This document shows, piece after piece, positions 16,311-26,006 of a stretch of 64,000 nucleotides of DNA; position 1 is the stretch's first letter; every line of letters starts with the position of its first letter. The translations under genes were made by a program, and so were the position numbers. This DNA comes from Neobacillus terrae (GTDB lineage Bacteria > Bacillota > Bacilli > Bacillales > Cytobacillaceae). The stretch covers positions 1-64,000 of the forward strand of contig NZ_JAAOEO010000003.1 in NCBI RefSeq assembly GCF_011393025.1, read 5' to 3'. The notes below the pieces were generated by a model. The model ran no database searches, was not told the origin of the DNA, and saw only the letters and a list, made by a program, of their open reading frames with translations.

Positions 16311-18821
16311 TTACTCATATTTCCCGTGGCAGTTTTTGTACTTTTTGCCGCTGCCGCAGTGACAAGGGGCATTTCGGCCAATATCAATAGATTTCACTTT
16401 CGGCTTCTGTTTTACTTCGCCGTCTTCCTTAGGATTTACTGCGTGTCCCTGGGCAACCTCCTGGCGCTCAAGGTTGTTCTGGATTTCCGCTTTCATAATA
16501 TAGCGGGCTGCATCTTCTTCAATTGCAGCGATCATAGCTTCAAACATCGCGAAGCCTTCATGCTGGTACTCACGAAGAGGATCAATCTGACCGTATGCAC
16601 GCAGGTGGATACCTTCACGCAGTTGGTCCATCGCATCGATATGGTCCATCCACTTTGTATCAACCGCACGAAGTACGATAACTTTTTCAAATTCACGCAT
16701 TTGTTCAGAAGAAAGGACTTCTTCTTTTTCATCGTAGCGCTCTTTAATTTTTGCGAAAATCAACTCAGCCATTTCTTCAGGATATTTACCCTTCAGGTCC
16801 TCAACAGTTATGTCACCTTCATGAAGAAGATTTGCATTTACATAATTGATAAGTCCCTCAAGATCCCAAACCTCTTCATCTTCATTCTGAGGAGTATGAG
16901 CATCAATTGCATACTTAAGCGTTCTTTTGATCATGCCTTCAACAATATCACGAAGGTCTTCAGACTCAAGAACCTCGTTACGCTGTCCGTAAATAATTTC
17001 ACGCTGCTGGCGAAGAACATCGTCATACTGCAGGAGCTGCTTACGGGCATCAAAGTTATTGCCCTCAACACGTTTTTGAGCAGACTCAACGGCACGTGAA
17101 ACCATTTTACTTTGAATTGGCTGGGTGTCGTCCATGCCAAGGCGCTGCATCATTGTTTTCATATTATCAGAGCCGAATCGGCGCATCAGTTCATCTTCCA
17201 TAGACAAGTAGAATTGGGTTACCCCTGGATCTCCCTGACGACCGGAACGTCCACGAAGCTGGTTGTCGATACGGCGTGATTCATGACGCTCTGTACCAAG
17301 AACAGCAAGACCGCCAAGATCAATTACACCTTCGCCCAGTTTGATATCCGTACCACGGCCGGCCATGTTGGTTGCAATGGTCACTGATCCCTTTTGGCCT
17401 GCTTCGGCAATGATTTCTGCTTCACGGAAATGGTTTTTCGCATTCAATACATTATGGCGAATACCTTTTTTCTGCAAATAATTTGAAATCAATTCAGATG
17501 TTTCAATAGCCACAGTACCTACAAGGACCGGCTGGCCTTTTTGATTGCGCTCAGCAATATCCTCAACAACCGCTCTGAACTTACCGTCCATGGAAGCATA
17601 AATTAAATCCGGACGGTCATCACGAATAATCGGTCTGTTTGTCGGAATCACAATAACGTTCATATTGTAAATGTTACGGAATTCTTCTTCTTCCGTTTTC
17701 GCTGTACCAGTCATACCGGAAAGCTTTTCATACATACGGAAGTAGTTCTGGAAGGTAATGGTTGCAAGAGTCATACTCTCGTTTTGTACTTCTAGACCTT
17801 CTTTCGCTTCGATCGCTTGGTGCAGACCTTCACTGTAGCGGCGGCCCTTCATCAGACGGCCAGTGAACTGGTCAACGATCACAATTTCGCCATCCTGAAC
17901 AACATAGTCAATATCCAGGTGCATGCTGACATTTGCCTTCAGCGCCTGGTTGATATGGTGATTCAGGGCAACATGCGACATGTCGAACAGGTTTTCAATC
18001 CCAAAAGCACGCTCTGATTTGCTGATTCCTTCTTCTGTCAGCATAACGCCTTTTGTTTTTTCATCATAAGTGTAATCAGTGTCTTTTTTCAGGGTGCGAA
18101 CAAATGCGTTCGCCTGCATATAAAGAGCTGTTGATTTTTGAGCTGTACCCGAAATAATCAATGGAGTACGCGCTTCGTCAATCAAAATGGAGTCAACCTC
18201 GTCAATTACCGCAAAGAAAAGCGGGCGCTGTACCTTTTGTTCCTTATATACGACCATGTTGTCGCGCAAGTAATCGAAGCCGAGCTCATTGTTTGTACTA
18301 TAGGTAATGTCGCAGGCATAAGCTTCCTGCTTTTCTTCTTTATCCATACTGTTTAAATTCAATCCGACACTTAAACCAAGGAAATTGTAAAGCTCGCCCA
18401 TTTCCGTCGCGTCACGGCTGGCAAGGTATTCGTTGACTGTTACAACGTGAACACCTTTACCGGAAATGGCATTTAAGTAAACCGGCATGGTCGCTGTCAG
18501 CGTTTTACCTTCACCTGTTTTCATTTCAGAAATATTACCTTCGTGGAGAGAAATACCCCCCATAAGCTGAACGTGGTAAGGATACAATCCAAGTACACGT
18601 TTTGCTGCTTCACGGACAACCGCAAAAGCTTCAACAAGAAGGTCATCGAGGGTTTCGCCCTTTTGGTAGCGTTCTTTGAATTCCACTGTTTTTTCACAAA
18701 GCTGCTCGTCCGTCATTTTTTCCATATCGCCAGCAAGCTCTTCAATCTGATCAGCGAGCTTGGATAGCTTCTTTATTTCACGTTTATTTAAGTCAAACAC
18801 TTTATTTAAAATTCCAAGCAT
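16311..18821 (-). CDS. secA: Protein translocase ATPase SecA
   Basis: An 836-residue SecA of normal Bacillus length. It has Walker A MKTGEGKT (100-107), [17 protein letters not shown] (DEAD motif), the Arg-rich [12 protein letters not shown] and [11 protein letters not shown] motifs of the second motor domain, and the C-terminal zinc-binding SEC-C tail [13 protein letters not shown] that contacts SecB/ribosome and lipids. SecA pushes unfolded precursors through SecYEG; in this strain its clients include the M23 peptidase, CtpB, the giant FN3 protein and the multihaem cytochromes. It is separated from hpf, its usual neighbour, by almost 16 kb of inserted genes. Confidence 0.97.
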   Translation of the reverse strand: MLGILNKVFDLNKREIKKLSKLADQIEELAGDMEKMTDEQLCEKTVEFKERYQKGETLDDLLVEAFAVVREAAKRVLGLYPYHVQLMGGISLHEGNISEMKTGEGKTLTATMPVYLNAISGKGVHVVTVNEYLASRDATEMGELYNFLGLSVGLNLNSMDKEEKQEAYACDITYSTNNELGFDYLRDNMVVYKEQKVQRPLFFAVIDEVDSILIDEARTPLIISGTAQKSTALYMQANAFVRTLKKDTDYTYDEKTKGVMLTEEGISKSERAFGIENLFDMSHVALNHHINQALKANVSMHLDIDYVVQDGEIVIVDQFTGRLMKGRRYSEGLHQAIEAKEGLEVQNESMTLATITFQNYFRMYEKLSGMTGTAKTEEEEFRNIYNMNVIVIPTNRPIIRDDRPDLIYASMDGKFRAVVEDIAERNQKGQPVLVGTVAIETSELISNYLQKKGIRHNVLNAKNHFREAEIIAEAGQKGSVTIATNMAGRGTDIKLGEGVIDLGGLAVLGTERHESRRIDNQLRGRSGRQGDPGVTQFYLSMEDELMRRFGSDNMKTMMQRLGMDDTQPIQSKMVSRAVESAQKRVEGNNFDARKQLLQYDDVLRQQREIIYGQRNEVLESEDLRDIVEGMIKRTLKYAIDAHTPQNEDEEVWDLEGLINYVNANLLHEGDITVEDLKGKYPEEMAELIFAKIKERYDEKEEVLSSEQMREFEKVIVLRAVDTKWMDHIDAMDQLREGIHLRAYGQIDPLREYQHEGFAMFEAMIAAIEEDAARYIMKAEIQNNLERQEVAQGHAVNPKEDGEVKQKPKVKSIDIGRNAPCHCGSGKKYKNCHGKYE

Positions 18822-19045
18822 GAACTTACGCTCCTTTAAATCGAAATAGAAAGTTCCAGTTGCCCTAAAAGAAAAAGATTCGCTCTATGACGGCAGAATC
18901 CTTCCTTAAACATTCGTCAATTTCTCTTATACATCTTACCACTTCCTCCATGGAGTGACAACTTATGTTAGACGGGTCAAGCCTTAGTACTCTCTGCTTT
19001 ACATAAATTTAACTTTATCTTTTTCAAAATGGCTCAGTTAAAGTT

Positions 19046-19172
19046 GCCTGTTGATTTCCGCTCCCGGCGCTCGCTTTCCGCGGGCGATCCGGGAGCCTCT
19101 TCGGCGTTTTGCGCCTGCGGGGTCTCCCATGGCCCGCTTTTCCCGCTGGAGTCTCGCACCTTCCGCTCCAAT
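19046..19172. repeat. GC-rich dispersed repeat of Bacillaceae
   Basis: About 125 bp of strikingly GC-rich sequence in an AT-rich setting, running from GTTGATTTCCGCTCCCGGCG through CGCTTTCCGCGGGCG, a GGCG-TTTTG-CGCC hairpin and GGTCTCCCATGGCCCGC to GGAGTCTCGCACCTTCCGCT. I recognise the pattern as a family scattered through intergenic regions of many Bacillus-type genomes. Internal complementarity suggests a structured, mobile-type repeat. A decayed relative is at 12326-12390. Confidence 0.65.
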
Positions 19173-19508
19173 GACATAGTAGAAAAACGACAATATGCTT
19201 TAACACAACCGTTTTAAAAGAAACCACTTTTTCCATTTTATTAACAATTAACCACCCAGATTGTTAAAAAAGATTCACAACTCTTTCTTTGGCAATTATA
19301 AGCACCTGCTAATGTCAACTGCTTCGACTAATATCCTTAATAACAAATGCCGACTATCCATGTTGGCATTTGCCTTTGACTGTTCCATTATTGTCAAAAA
19401 TTGCAGTAGTATCCCATCCCCTCCTGAATATCTTTTTGATAGTGAACTTACACACTCCACGATTCATGAAAGAAGGTGTGTGACAATTGTATGAAATTCA
19501 TTTATTTT

Positions 19509-19529
19509 GTATAAATATAAATTTTATAC
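19509..19529. promoter_or_regulatory. AT-rich palindrome upstream of the cytochrome operon
   Basis: GTATAAA (19509-19515) and TTTATAC (19523-19529) are perfect 7-bp arms around 7 bases, some 210 bp upstream of the first cytochrome gene. It could be an operator. No consensus Fnr or ResD site is evident. Confidence 0.3.
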
Positions 19530-19738
19530 ACTTTAACACTATAGAAAAGATGTTAACTAAGTCCTTTATTTTTCAACATTTACGTGTTGTTTTTAGGGGG
19601 AAACTTGGATTTTTTCCAAGGGGAAATTATTCACAAATTGTACATTGGAAAAAGCGCCATCAATATTAGATACTACCTTTAGAGAGGTTAAAATGGAAAA
19701 AAAAGTAGATTGAATCCAAAACAGAAAGGGTGAGCATC

Positions 19739-21121
19739 GTGGCCTTTTGGGGGAGAAAGAAAAATAGAGATATAGATACAGAGACCCGAGAAAACAGAAA
19801 AAAAACAGGCCTTATACGCAGACTCTGGCGAACCGTCATAAATATAGATTGGAAAAACCCGGTCAACCGCTGGAAGCTGCTATTTGCAGGGCTGGTAGGG
19901 GCCATTGTCATTTTCGGCGGAGGATACGGAGTCCTTTCCTTTACCAACTCACCAACGTTTTGCTCCAGCTGCCATGAAATGCAGCCGGAATACACCAGTT
20001 TTACAGCAAGCGCACACAATCAAATCAGCTGCGTGCAGTGCCATATCAAGCCCGGATTCACAAACATGATCACGCACAAGATGAAATCGATGAAAGAGGT
20101 TTACTACCATGTTACCGGGGTGCCTAACCAAATTGTCCAGACAGAGGAAGAAGTGGTTTCCAATCAAAACTGTCTGCAGTGCCACTCCAAGAATCGCCTT
20201 GTAACCGCATCAGGTGACTTGAAGGTAAACCATAAAGGACATATCGAGAAAAACATCCCTTGTGTCACATGCCACGCTGGTGTCGTTCACGCTAAAATGG
20301 CATCCCGGGGTATAAATGTTGATCAGGTTCGTGGCAAGTGGACAGCTGAATCTGCTCAAAAGTTAATGGAAAAGAAATACCTTGCACCAAATATGGGAAC
20401 CTGTATCGACTGTCATGACAAGGTTAACAAAGGTGAAAAGCCTTGGAAAGATGTTGCCTATATTGTTCCTCCAAATCCTGAGGAAAGTGAAAAAACCGAA
20501 GCTAAAGGAACAGCTGAAGTAGCTACCACTGAAGCTGTCCAGACCGAGGCAACAGATACTGAAGCTGTACAAGCGGATCACGATGAAAAAACTCAGGGTA
20601 TTATCCTTCAGGCTATCGGAAAACAAAAATCCGATGTAAAAATATCCATGGAATGCGGAACCTGCCATAAAAAATTAAAGGTCCCACAATCTCATAAAAC
20701 AGGTGATTGGAATCACAATCACGGTGGTACAGCCATTAAGAGCCTTAACACATGTATGAACTGCCACCAGGATTCCAAGTGGGTAAGAGAAATTCCAAAA
20801 GAAGATATTATCTCCCTTCTCAATATGAGAACATCAAAAATCAAATACACACCTAATCTTACAGTTGTTAAGGATCAATCACGCATTAATAAATTCTGTA
20901 GCGCCTGCCATAGCAAACGTCCTCCAGGACATATGCAGAGCGATAAATGGCTGACAGCTCACGCAAGTCACGCAAAAACAGATGGAGATAAAGCCCAATG
21001 TTTTGTCTGTCATGATCGTGAAAAGCCAGTTGTGAATCCAGCAACAGGAGCGAAAGCACCAACAGATGTTTATTGCCAATTCTGCCACAGAACCGGATTT
21101 AAAATGGATAAAAAAGACTAG
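19739..21121 (+). CDS. Membrane-anchored decahaem cytochrome c, NapC/NirT-like N-terminus
   Basis: About 460 residues. A basic cytoplasmic start (WGRKKNRDID..., NRWK) is followed by one transmembrane helix (LLFAGLVGAIVIFGGGYGVL). Ten CXXCH motifs follow: CSSCH, CVQCH, CLQCH, CVTCH, CIDCH, CGTCH, CMNCH, CSACH, CFVCH and CQFCH. The first four, with FCSSCHEMQPEY and CVQCHIKPGF, match the NapC/NirT/NrfH tetrahaem quinol dehydrogenases. Hemes 5-10 form an extra domain after a Glu/Ala/Thr-rich linker (about 255-290). The likely role is oxidising menaquinol and passing electrons outward. GTG at 19739 is chosen because AAAGGGTGAG precedes it; a frame from 19730 is also open. It is first of five closely spaced genes. 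Confidence 0.9.
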   Translation: MAFWGRKKNRDIDTETRENRKKTGLIRRLWRTVINIDWKNPVNRWKLLFAGLVGAIVIFGGGYGVLSFTNSPTFCSSCHEMQPEYTSFTASAHNQISCVQCHIKPGFTNMITHKMKSMKEVYYHVTGVPNQIVQTEEEVVSNQNCLQCHSKNRLVTASGDLKVNHKGHIEKNIPCVTCHAGVVHAKMASRGINVDQVRGKWTAESAQKLMEKKYLAPNMGTCIDCHDKVNKGEKPWKDVAYIVPPNPEESEKTEAKGTAEVATTEAVQTEATDTEAVQADHDEKTQGIILQAIGKQKSDVKISMECGTCHKKLKVPQSHKTGDWNHNHGGTAIKSLNTCMNCHQDSKWVREIPKEDIISLLNMRTSKIKYTPNLTVVKDQSRINKFCSACHSKRPPGHMQSDKWLTAHASHAKTDGDKAQCFVCHDREKPVVNPATGAKAPTDVYCQFCHRTGFKMDKKD

Positions 21122-21155
21122 ACTGCAAATGTCTTGAAACAGGAGGGTATTTAAA

Positions 21156-22316
21156 ATGGATGAAGAGCAGAAAAACCTGCCGTCCCCTCCCCGCTTTCGA
21201 TATAAACTGATTAAAATTTTGACTCTTACTGTGTTATTTCTGGCCCTGTTCTTCGTAATCGGATTTACAGGGCTGGAAGCAACATCAAGCTCGAAGTTCT
21301 GCTCATCCTGCCATGAGATGAAACCGGAGTTCTATACTTGGAAAGCATCCACGCACAGCGAAGTCGATTGCGTTAATTGCCATATCGAACCGGGAGCCAA
21401 AAACCTGGCAAAAGATAAAGCAAATGGTCTTCTCCAGGCTTTCAAAAAAGCAACTAACACTTATTCAGCACCTATCCAGATGCCCAAGGACATACCAAAT
21501 TCCACTTGTGAAAGATGTCACAATATCGGAACCCGAGATGTTACTCCGTCCGGGGACCTTATCATTCCCCATGATAAACATCTAGCAAAGGATATTAAAT
21601 GTATCCAGTGCCACAGTGGTGTAGCCCATGGCAAAATAGCACAGCGGAACGTTACCTTTAAAACTGATTATGACAAATGGGATGACACTCTCGGTAAATC
21701 AATGATGAGTGATGTCAAATTTACCAGTCCCAAAATGGAAACATGCATGGAATGTCACGAAGCACGTGGTATTTCTACCAAGTGTACTACATGCCATACA
21801 ACAGGAATGGTTCCAAAATCTCATAAGCAAAAGAATTTTAAATATAAAAACCATGGCAGTCTCGCCAAAAAGGATGTTAAACAGTGCAACAGCTGCCATC
21901 AGTACATGTCAGATAAGGATATACCCGTCATGGAAGAAGTCCCCGCTTCTGAGCAATTCTTAGGGACGGGAACAGTAAAGAAAACTCCAAATAACGTTCA
22001 GGAATACACAAAAGAAAATACATTTTGCAAAGCCTGTCATACCAAGCGTCCTCCCAGCCATGGCAAAAGTTTTGTCAGCCGGCATGGAGGATTAGCCAAA
22101 CAAAGCACAAAAAAATGCCTGACGTGCCATGATTATCAAAAAACAGGCTTTAATAAAACAAATAATGTTACCTGTAGCAGCTGCCATCCTGCAAGTCATG
22201 AGGATAAAGACTTCAGAGCCACCCATCCTATCTTGCTGCCGCAGGGACAAAAGCCAGTTGAAATGTGCTACACCTGCCATAACAGGCAAAAATGTGAATC
22301 ATGCCATAAACAATAA
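21156..22316 (+). CDS. Membrane-anchored dodecahaem cytochrome c, NapC/NirT-like N-terminus
   Basis: A 386-residue paralogue of the upstream gene: an N-terminal helix (LIKILTLTVLFLALFFVIGF, about 18-38), then the NapC/NirT block FCSSCHEMKPEFY and CVNCHIEPGAKN, and in total twelve CXXCH motifs (CSSCH, CVNCH, CERCH, CIQCH, CMECH, CTTCH, CNSCH, CKACH, CLTCH, CSSCH, CYTCH, CESCH), the last only four residues from the C-terminus. About one haem per 32 residues implies a nearly continuous haem wire. AGGAGGG precedes the ATG, and the gap to the previous gene is 34 bases, so the two are co-transcribed. It may hand electrons between the membrane and the secreted cytochromes. It could alternatively be a reductase for an oxyanion, but no matching catalytic haem motif (CXXCK) is seen. 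Confidence 0.9.
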   Translation: MDEEQKNLPSPPRFRYKLIKILTLTVLFLALFFVIGFTGLEATSSSKFCSSCHEMKPEFYTWKASTHSEVDCVNCHIEPGAKNLAKDKANGLLQAFKKATNTYSAPIQMPKDIPNSTCERCHNIGTRDVTPSGDLIIPHDKHLAKDIKCIQCHSGVAHGKIAQRNVTFKTDYDKWDDTLGKSMMSDVKFTSPKMETCMECHEARGISTKCTTCHTTGMVPKSHKQKNFKYKNHGSLAKKDVKQCNSCHQYMSDKDIPVMEEVPASEQFLGTGTVKKTPNNVQEYTKENTFCKACHTKRPPSHGKSFVSRHGGLAKQSTKKCLTCHDYQKTGFNKTNNVTCSSCHPASHEDKDFRATHPILLPQGQKPVEMCYTCHNRQKCESCHKQ

Positions 22317-22342
22317 TGTCCCATTAGAAAAGGAGGGCTATT

Positions 22343-23047
22343 ATGGAAAGCCAGGTACAGATTAACCTACAAGAAGAAGCATCAAGCACAGAGAAAAATA
22401 AAAAACCAAAGAAACAAAAAAAGAACCGCTTCAAATGTTGGCAATCTCTTATACTCTTGGTTGCAACCTTGGCAATCAGCCTCTCTGCTGGTTATTATTT
22501 CAGCAATAAATATCTATGGAATAAGAATGCAGACCAGATTGAAAAACAACTTGATTATTATAAAATGCAGGTAAACGAAAAGCCGAATGATCCAACATTG
22601 AGAGTCCAGTTGGGATACACCTACTTCCTTAAAGGTGATACCGACAGCGCTATCAAGGAATACCAAACAGCCAAAAGCCTTGATAAAAACTTCTATGAAG
22701 CTTATCTGAATTTAAGTATTGCTTATGATAAAGAAAAACGTACAGATGATGCTCTGCAAATGGCAGCCAAAGCAGTTAAACTCTCCCCTAGAGATTATAA
22801 AAGTCACTTATTATTAGGACGAAGCTACAGAAAATTAAAGATGTATAAAGAAGCAACAAAATCGTTGGAAGAGGCTGCTCGCCTAAAACCTGGAAATACG
22901 GATGTGGTTTATGAAGTGGGGATGACAGCTGAAGCTCAAGGAAAGAAAAAGGAAGCAGAAAAGATCTATAAAGAAACCCTGACTTATGACCCTACTTTTA
23001 AACCGGCAATAACGGCACTAGATCGACTTAACGGAAAAGACAATTAG
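22343..23047 (+). CDS. Membrane-anchored TPR protein of the cytochrome operon
   Basis: 234 residues: a Lys-rich cytoplasmic N-terminus (KNKKPKKQKKNRFKCW), one transmembrane helix (SLILLVATLAISLSAGYYF, about 34-52), and about four TPR repeats on the outer side (PNDPTLRVQLGYTYFLKGDT, YEAYLNLSIAYDKEKRTDDA, YKSHLLLGRSYRKLKMYKEA, TDVVYEVGMTAEAQGKKKEA). TPR proteins such as NrfG and CcmI help multihaem apocytochromes reach the haem-ligation machinery, so an assembly or scaffolding role is likely by context. It has AAAGGAGGG as ribosome binding site and lies 26 bases after the dodecahaem gene. Confidence 0.8.
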   Translation: MESQVQINLQEEASSTEKNKKPKKQKKNRFKCWQSLILLVATLAISLSAGYYFSNKYLWNKNADQIEKQLDYYKMQVNEKPNDPTLRVQLGYTYFLKGDTDSAIKEYQTAKSLDKNFYEAYLNLSIAYDKEKRTDDALQMAAKAVKLSPRDYKSHLLLGRSYRKLKMYKEATKSLEEAARLKPGNTDVVYEVGMTAEAQGKKKEAEKIYKETLTYDPTFKPAITALDRLNGKDN

Positions 23048-23064
23048 AAAGGAGATGGAAACCC

Positions 23065-24036
23065 ATGAAGAAAAAAACTACTTATATATGGATGGGCACC
23101 ATTGTAACTTTGACTGCGGTACTCTTCACCGTCATCTACTTTTTCCATCTTCAGGATAACGCAATTAAAGTTGCAAGCACTGTTAAAGGCGGCCCCCCTG
23201 CTCTCGGCTATTTTATCCAGGGTGATTTAAGTACTCCTTTGGAAAAACCAATGGACGTTTCAAAGATCGGACAGTTCCTTTATGTTACAGATACAAATCA
23301 CAAACAAATTCAAGTATTTGATACTTCAGGAACCCCTATTTTTAAATTTGGCAAGCAAGGAACAGGCCAGGGCGAATTCCAGTTTCCTTATGGTATTGAC
23401 GGAGATAAAAAAGGCAATGTGTATGTTGCCGATCTTTACAACGGAAAAATTTCAATCTTTACTTCTAAAGGCAAATTTATTAAATATTTTACCGACGAAT
23501 CTACAAAGGCGGACTTTTTAAAGTCCCCTGGCGGTTTACGTATTTACAAAAATAGTCTTTATGTAACCGATATCCAGTCAAACAGAGTAATGAAATACGA
23601 TTTAAACAGTGGAAAAAAACTAATGGATTTAACATCTGCAACTTCCAAGGATGACATCTTGAACGCGCCCAATGCTGTCACAATAGATAGTGAAAACAAT
23701 ATTTATGTCTCCGATACTGGAAATCAGCGACTAGTTATTTACGATAAATCGGGAAAATTCCTCCGAATTATAAATGGTTCTACAGATGGAAAAGGAGATT
23801 CCAAGTTTGTTAATCCACGAGGAATTGGTGTTAAATCAGACGGTACCCTGCTAATGGTAGATAACATGACTCACTTTGTTTATGGCTTTGATAAAAACGG
23901 CAAACAGGTCTTCCAATTCGGTGGTTTAGGCAGCGATAAAGAGCAATTTTATCTTCCAAACGGTTTATTTGTAGATGATAAAGGTGAAGTTTTCATCACT
24001 GATACCGTTAACCAAAGGATTGCCCTTTATTACTAA
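23065..24036 (+). CDS. NHL-repeat beta-propeller protein of the cytochrome operon
   Basis: 323 residues with an N-terminal signal anchor (YIWMGTIVTLTAVLFTVIYFF, about 6-26) and about six NHL repeats recognisable by their V-x-D-x-x-N-x-R-x-x-x-(Y/F)-D pattern: FLYVTDTNHKQIQVFD, NVYVADLYNGKISIFT, SLYVTDIQSNRVMKYD, NIYVSDTGNQRLVIYD, LLMVDNMTHFVYGFD and EVFITDTVNQRIALYY. The last repeat ends at the C-terminus, closing a six-bladed propeller. NHL proteins recur in gene clusters of multihaem cytochromes in metal-reducing bacteria, where they are thought to bind or organise cytochromes. It carries no haem motif. AAAGGAGATGG precedes the start, 17 bases after the TPR gene. Confidence 0.85.
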   Translation: MKKKTTYIWMGTIVTLTAVLFTVIYFFHLQDNAIKVASTVKGGPPALGYFIQGDLSTPLEKPMDVSKIGQFLYVTDTNHKQIQVFDTSGTPIFKFGKQGTGQGEFQFPYGIDGDKKGNVYVADLYNGKISIFTSKGKFIKYFTDESTKADFLKSPGGLRIYKNSLYVTDIQSNRVMKYDLNSGKKLMDLTSATSKDDILNAPNAVTIDSENNIYVSDTGNQRLVIYDKSGKFLRIINGSTDGKGDSKFVNPRGIGVKSDGTLLMVDNMTHFVYGFDKNGKQVFQFGGLGSDKEQFYLPNGLFVDDKGEVFITDTVNQRIALYY

Positions 24037-24135
24037 TATATTTTTTAAATATAGGGAGGTGATGCCTAAAGAAAGGGAGGTTTTAAAGCTTTGCAGATAT
24101 AAAAAAAGAGAGAAGTAACAGGGAGGTTTTTGAAA

Positions 24136-25935
24136 ATGAGTAAGATAAAAATGAGTTTCTCACTTATCATTGCATTTTTCTTGGTGGGAATCCTCAGCAC
24201 TGCTGCATTTGCGAAAGATCCTTATGGATTAAAGCCCGTACAAAATGGTCTTGGCCTTGATGTTCCCTTTACAGGAAACTCAGCAGATGCTTCTGATATC
24301 GCAGGCAGATCTTTTGATTTAGTCTTAAAAGATGGTGCAACAACTGTTAGTACAACTGCGGCAACACTTGATGCCACTAAAAAAGGGAAAGTTGCCTATG
24401 CTGCGGGTGTTTTAACACCTGGTAAAGATTATGTTGTAGAACTATACCATTCAGACGATACTGCCCATGCAACATTACTATCGAAGTCAACTGCATTGGT
24501 TAGTGACGCACATAACACAAATATGTTTCAAACACCTGATACTCATGTTGACTTAGATGGAAGTGGTCTTAAAAACGCTAACCAAACAGGTTTTAACAAT
24601 ACAAGAAAACAAAGATCCGGACAAAAAGTTCACGGTTTCTATCAAAATAATACAAACTCCTGTGCTAGCTGTCACCAAACACATACAGGTGCTGACAATA
24701 ACCTATTATTCAAAGATGGAGCATACAGCACATGTTCCGCTTGCCACGACGGTACAACAGGCGCATATAACTCATTTGCTCCGGTTTCAGAAGAAAATGC
24801 ACATAGCATTGCTGGTACATTCAACGTTCAAACTGCTAACCACAATGGCTCCCTCCATACAGCCGATGGATCTTTGAAAGTTAGTGCTGCTCCTGGTGGT
24901 AACACTGGTGCTACAGATACTAATAAACAATGGGGGCAAGAATTTGACTGTGCAAGCTGTCACGCAGCACACGGTAACGGCTCTGCTGGTGCATCCGGTG
25001 AGAACAACCTGAACATTGACCCATTAGGCTGGGGCGGTGTTGTATACGTTAAAGGATCAACTGACAAAGATATACTAAACGGTAAATTATTCAAAGATCT
25101 TACAATTCAAACCACTGTTCCAACCACACAAGATACACCATATATCCTTGTTAAATCTACTTTGGCTGACCAAGCAGCTGTAGATGCAAACTTCTTCTAT
25201 AAACGTGCAATTGGAACAGTAACTGGTCCTGTTGATGTTATCCAGACATATAGATGGGATGGTTCAAAATATGTAGCTGATTATTCTCTATGGCTTCAAG
25301 AAAAAGGCTATCCTTATAAAGCAGATACTATCCTTTACAATGGTACAACTGATATTACAAGAGCAGCAGGAATGACGGTTGTCTGGCGCGATGGTTTCGC
25401 TTATGGAACTCAAATAGCAAATGTTACAAAAGCAACTATCTCAATCGGTGTAGATGTTGAAACAACTGACGACATTGCATCGTTATTTGATAGTGCAAAT
25501 AGCAAATTCATTAAAGATAGCGGTACTCAAATGAGCAAATATTGCTCTGCTTGTCATACTGACTATCTATCTGCAACACGTACAAACAACACTGGTGTTT
25601 ATTCACAAGCACACCGTCACCAAACTGGTACAGATGCTTTAACATGCGTACGCTGCCACTTCGGGCACGGAACTGAAGCCCAAATCATGAAAACTGCCAA
25701 TGATAAGACTTATTACGATTTAACAACTGAAGGAACTACTCCAATGACTCCAACAGCTGCAATTGACTACTTAAAAGATCCAAACCCATCTTCTGCTCTT
25801 AAACGTTACACCGGTATGGCTGTATGTTATGCCTGTCACGGCCAAGGCGAACAATTCTTGAGCAACCAAAATAACGTAGATCATCCTCTAGGTGGTCAAC
25901 CTGGAGCAACAAGAACTGAAACTCCTTCACATTAA
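24136..25935 (+). CDS. Secreted hexahaem cytochrome c
   Basis: About 599 residues. It has a cleavable signal peptide (SFSLIIAFFLVGILSTAAFA, then KDPYG) and no membrane anchor. A beta-rich N-terminal part (about 30-170) precedes CASCH and CSACH (paired CXXCH style with QTHTG) and, later, EFDCASCHAAHGNG. A long haem-free insertion (about 300-465) follows, then CSACH, CVRCHFGHG and CYACHGQG: six haems in all. Many His residues could be distal ligands. The (Q/A/F)-T/A/G-HG pattern after the motifs is that of the doubled-CXXCH/OmcS-like secreted cytochromes. ATG at 24136 has GGGAGG at a good distance; a TTG at 24130 is also open. Tandem terminators follow. A role as extracellular electron carrier or terminal reductase, or filament subunit, is inferred. 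Confidence 0.85.
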   Translation: MSKIKMSFSLIIAFFLVGILSTAAFAKDPYGLKPVQNGLGLDVPFTGNSADASDIAGRSFDLVLKDGATTVSTTAATLDATKKGKVAYAAGVLTPGKDYVVELYHSDDTAHATLLSKSTALVSDAHNTNMFQTPDTHVDLDGSGLKNANQTGFNNTRKQRSGQKVHGFYQNNTNSCASCHQTHTGADNNLLFKDGAYSTCSACHDGTTGAYNSFAPVSEENAHSIAGTFNVQTANHNGSLHTADGSLKVSAAPGGNTGATDTNKQWGQEFDCASCHAAHGNGSAGASGENNLNIDPLGWGGVVYVKGSTDKDILNGKLFKDLTIQTTVPTTQDTPYILVKSTLADQAAVDANFFYKRAIGTVTGPVDVIQTYRWDGSKYVADYSLWLQEKGYPYKADTILYNGTTDITRAAGMTVVWRDGFAYGTQIANVTKATISIGVDVETTDDIASLFDSANSKFIKDSGTQMSKYCSACHTDYLSATRTNNTGVYSQAHRHQTGTDALTCVRCHFGHGTEAQIMKTANDKTYYDLTTEGTTPMTPTAAIDYLKDPNPSSALKRYTGMAVCYACHGQGEQFLSNQNNVDHPLGGQPGATRTETPSH

Positions 25936-25942
25936 TAAAAAA

Positions 25943-25976
25943 AGCCAACAAATAGCGCCACTACTTGTTAGCTTTT
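25943..25976 (+). terminator. Terminator after the hexahaem cytochrome gene
   Basis: AGCCAACAA pairs with TTGTTAGCT (one mismatch) and runs into TTTT, eight bases after the stop codon. Confidence 0.7.
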
Positions 25977-26006
25977 AAAAAGATATTTAATTTAAAGAAG
26001 GTCGAG

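Larger units (their letters stand above)
18822..19738. other. Long intergenic region at the left border of the cytochrome island
   Basis: Over 900 bases without a convincing gene. It holds the secA upstream sequence, a GC-rich dispersed repeat (19046-19172), a hairpin with CAAATGCC/GGCATTTG arms (19344-19373) and an AT-rich palindrome (19509-19529). Frames on either strand inside the GC-rich repeat are not gene-like. Confidence 0.6.

Noticed and set aside
19029-19236. Overlapping frames on both strands inside the GC-rich repeat
   Set aside because: Frames are by-products of the GC-rich repeat, with no start signals.
19474-19500. Fnr box in front of the cytochrome operon (TGTGACAATTGTATGA)
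   Set aside because: Only the left half fits TGTGA-N6-TCACA; the right half does not.
24062-24118. 18-codon frame in the leader of the hexahaem gene preceded by GGGAGG
   Set aside because: Spacing from GGAGG to ATG is only two bases and two more SD-like strings occur nearby by chance in this purine-rich leader.
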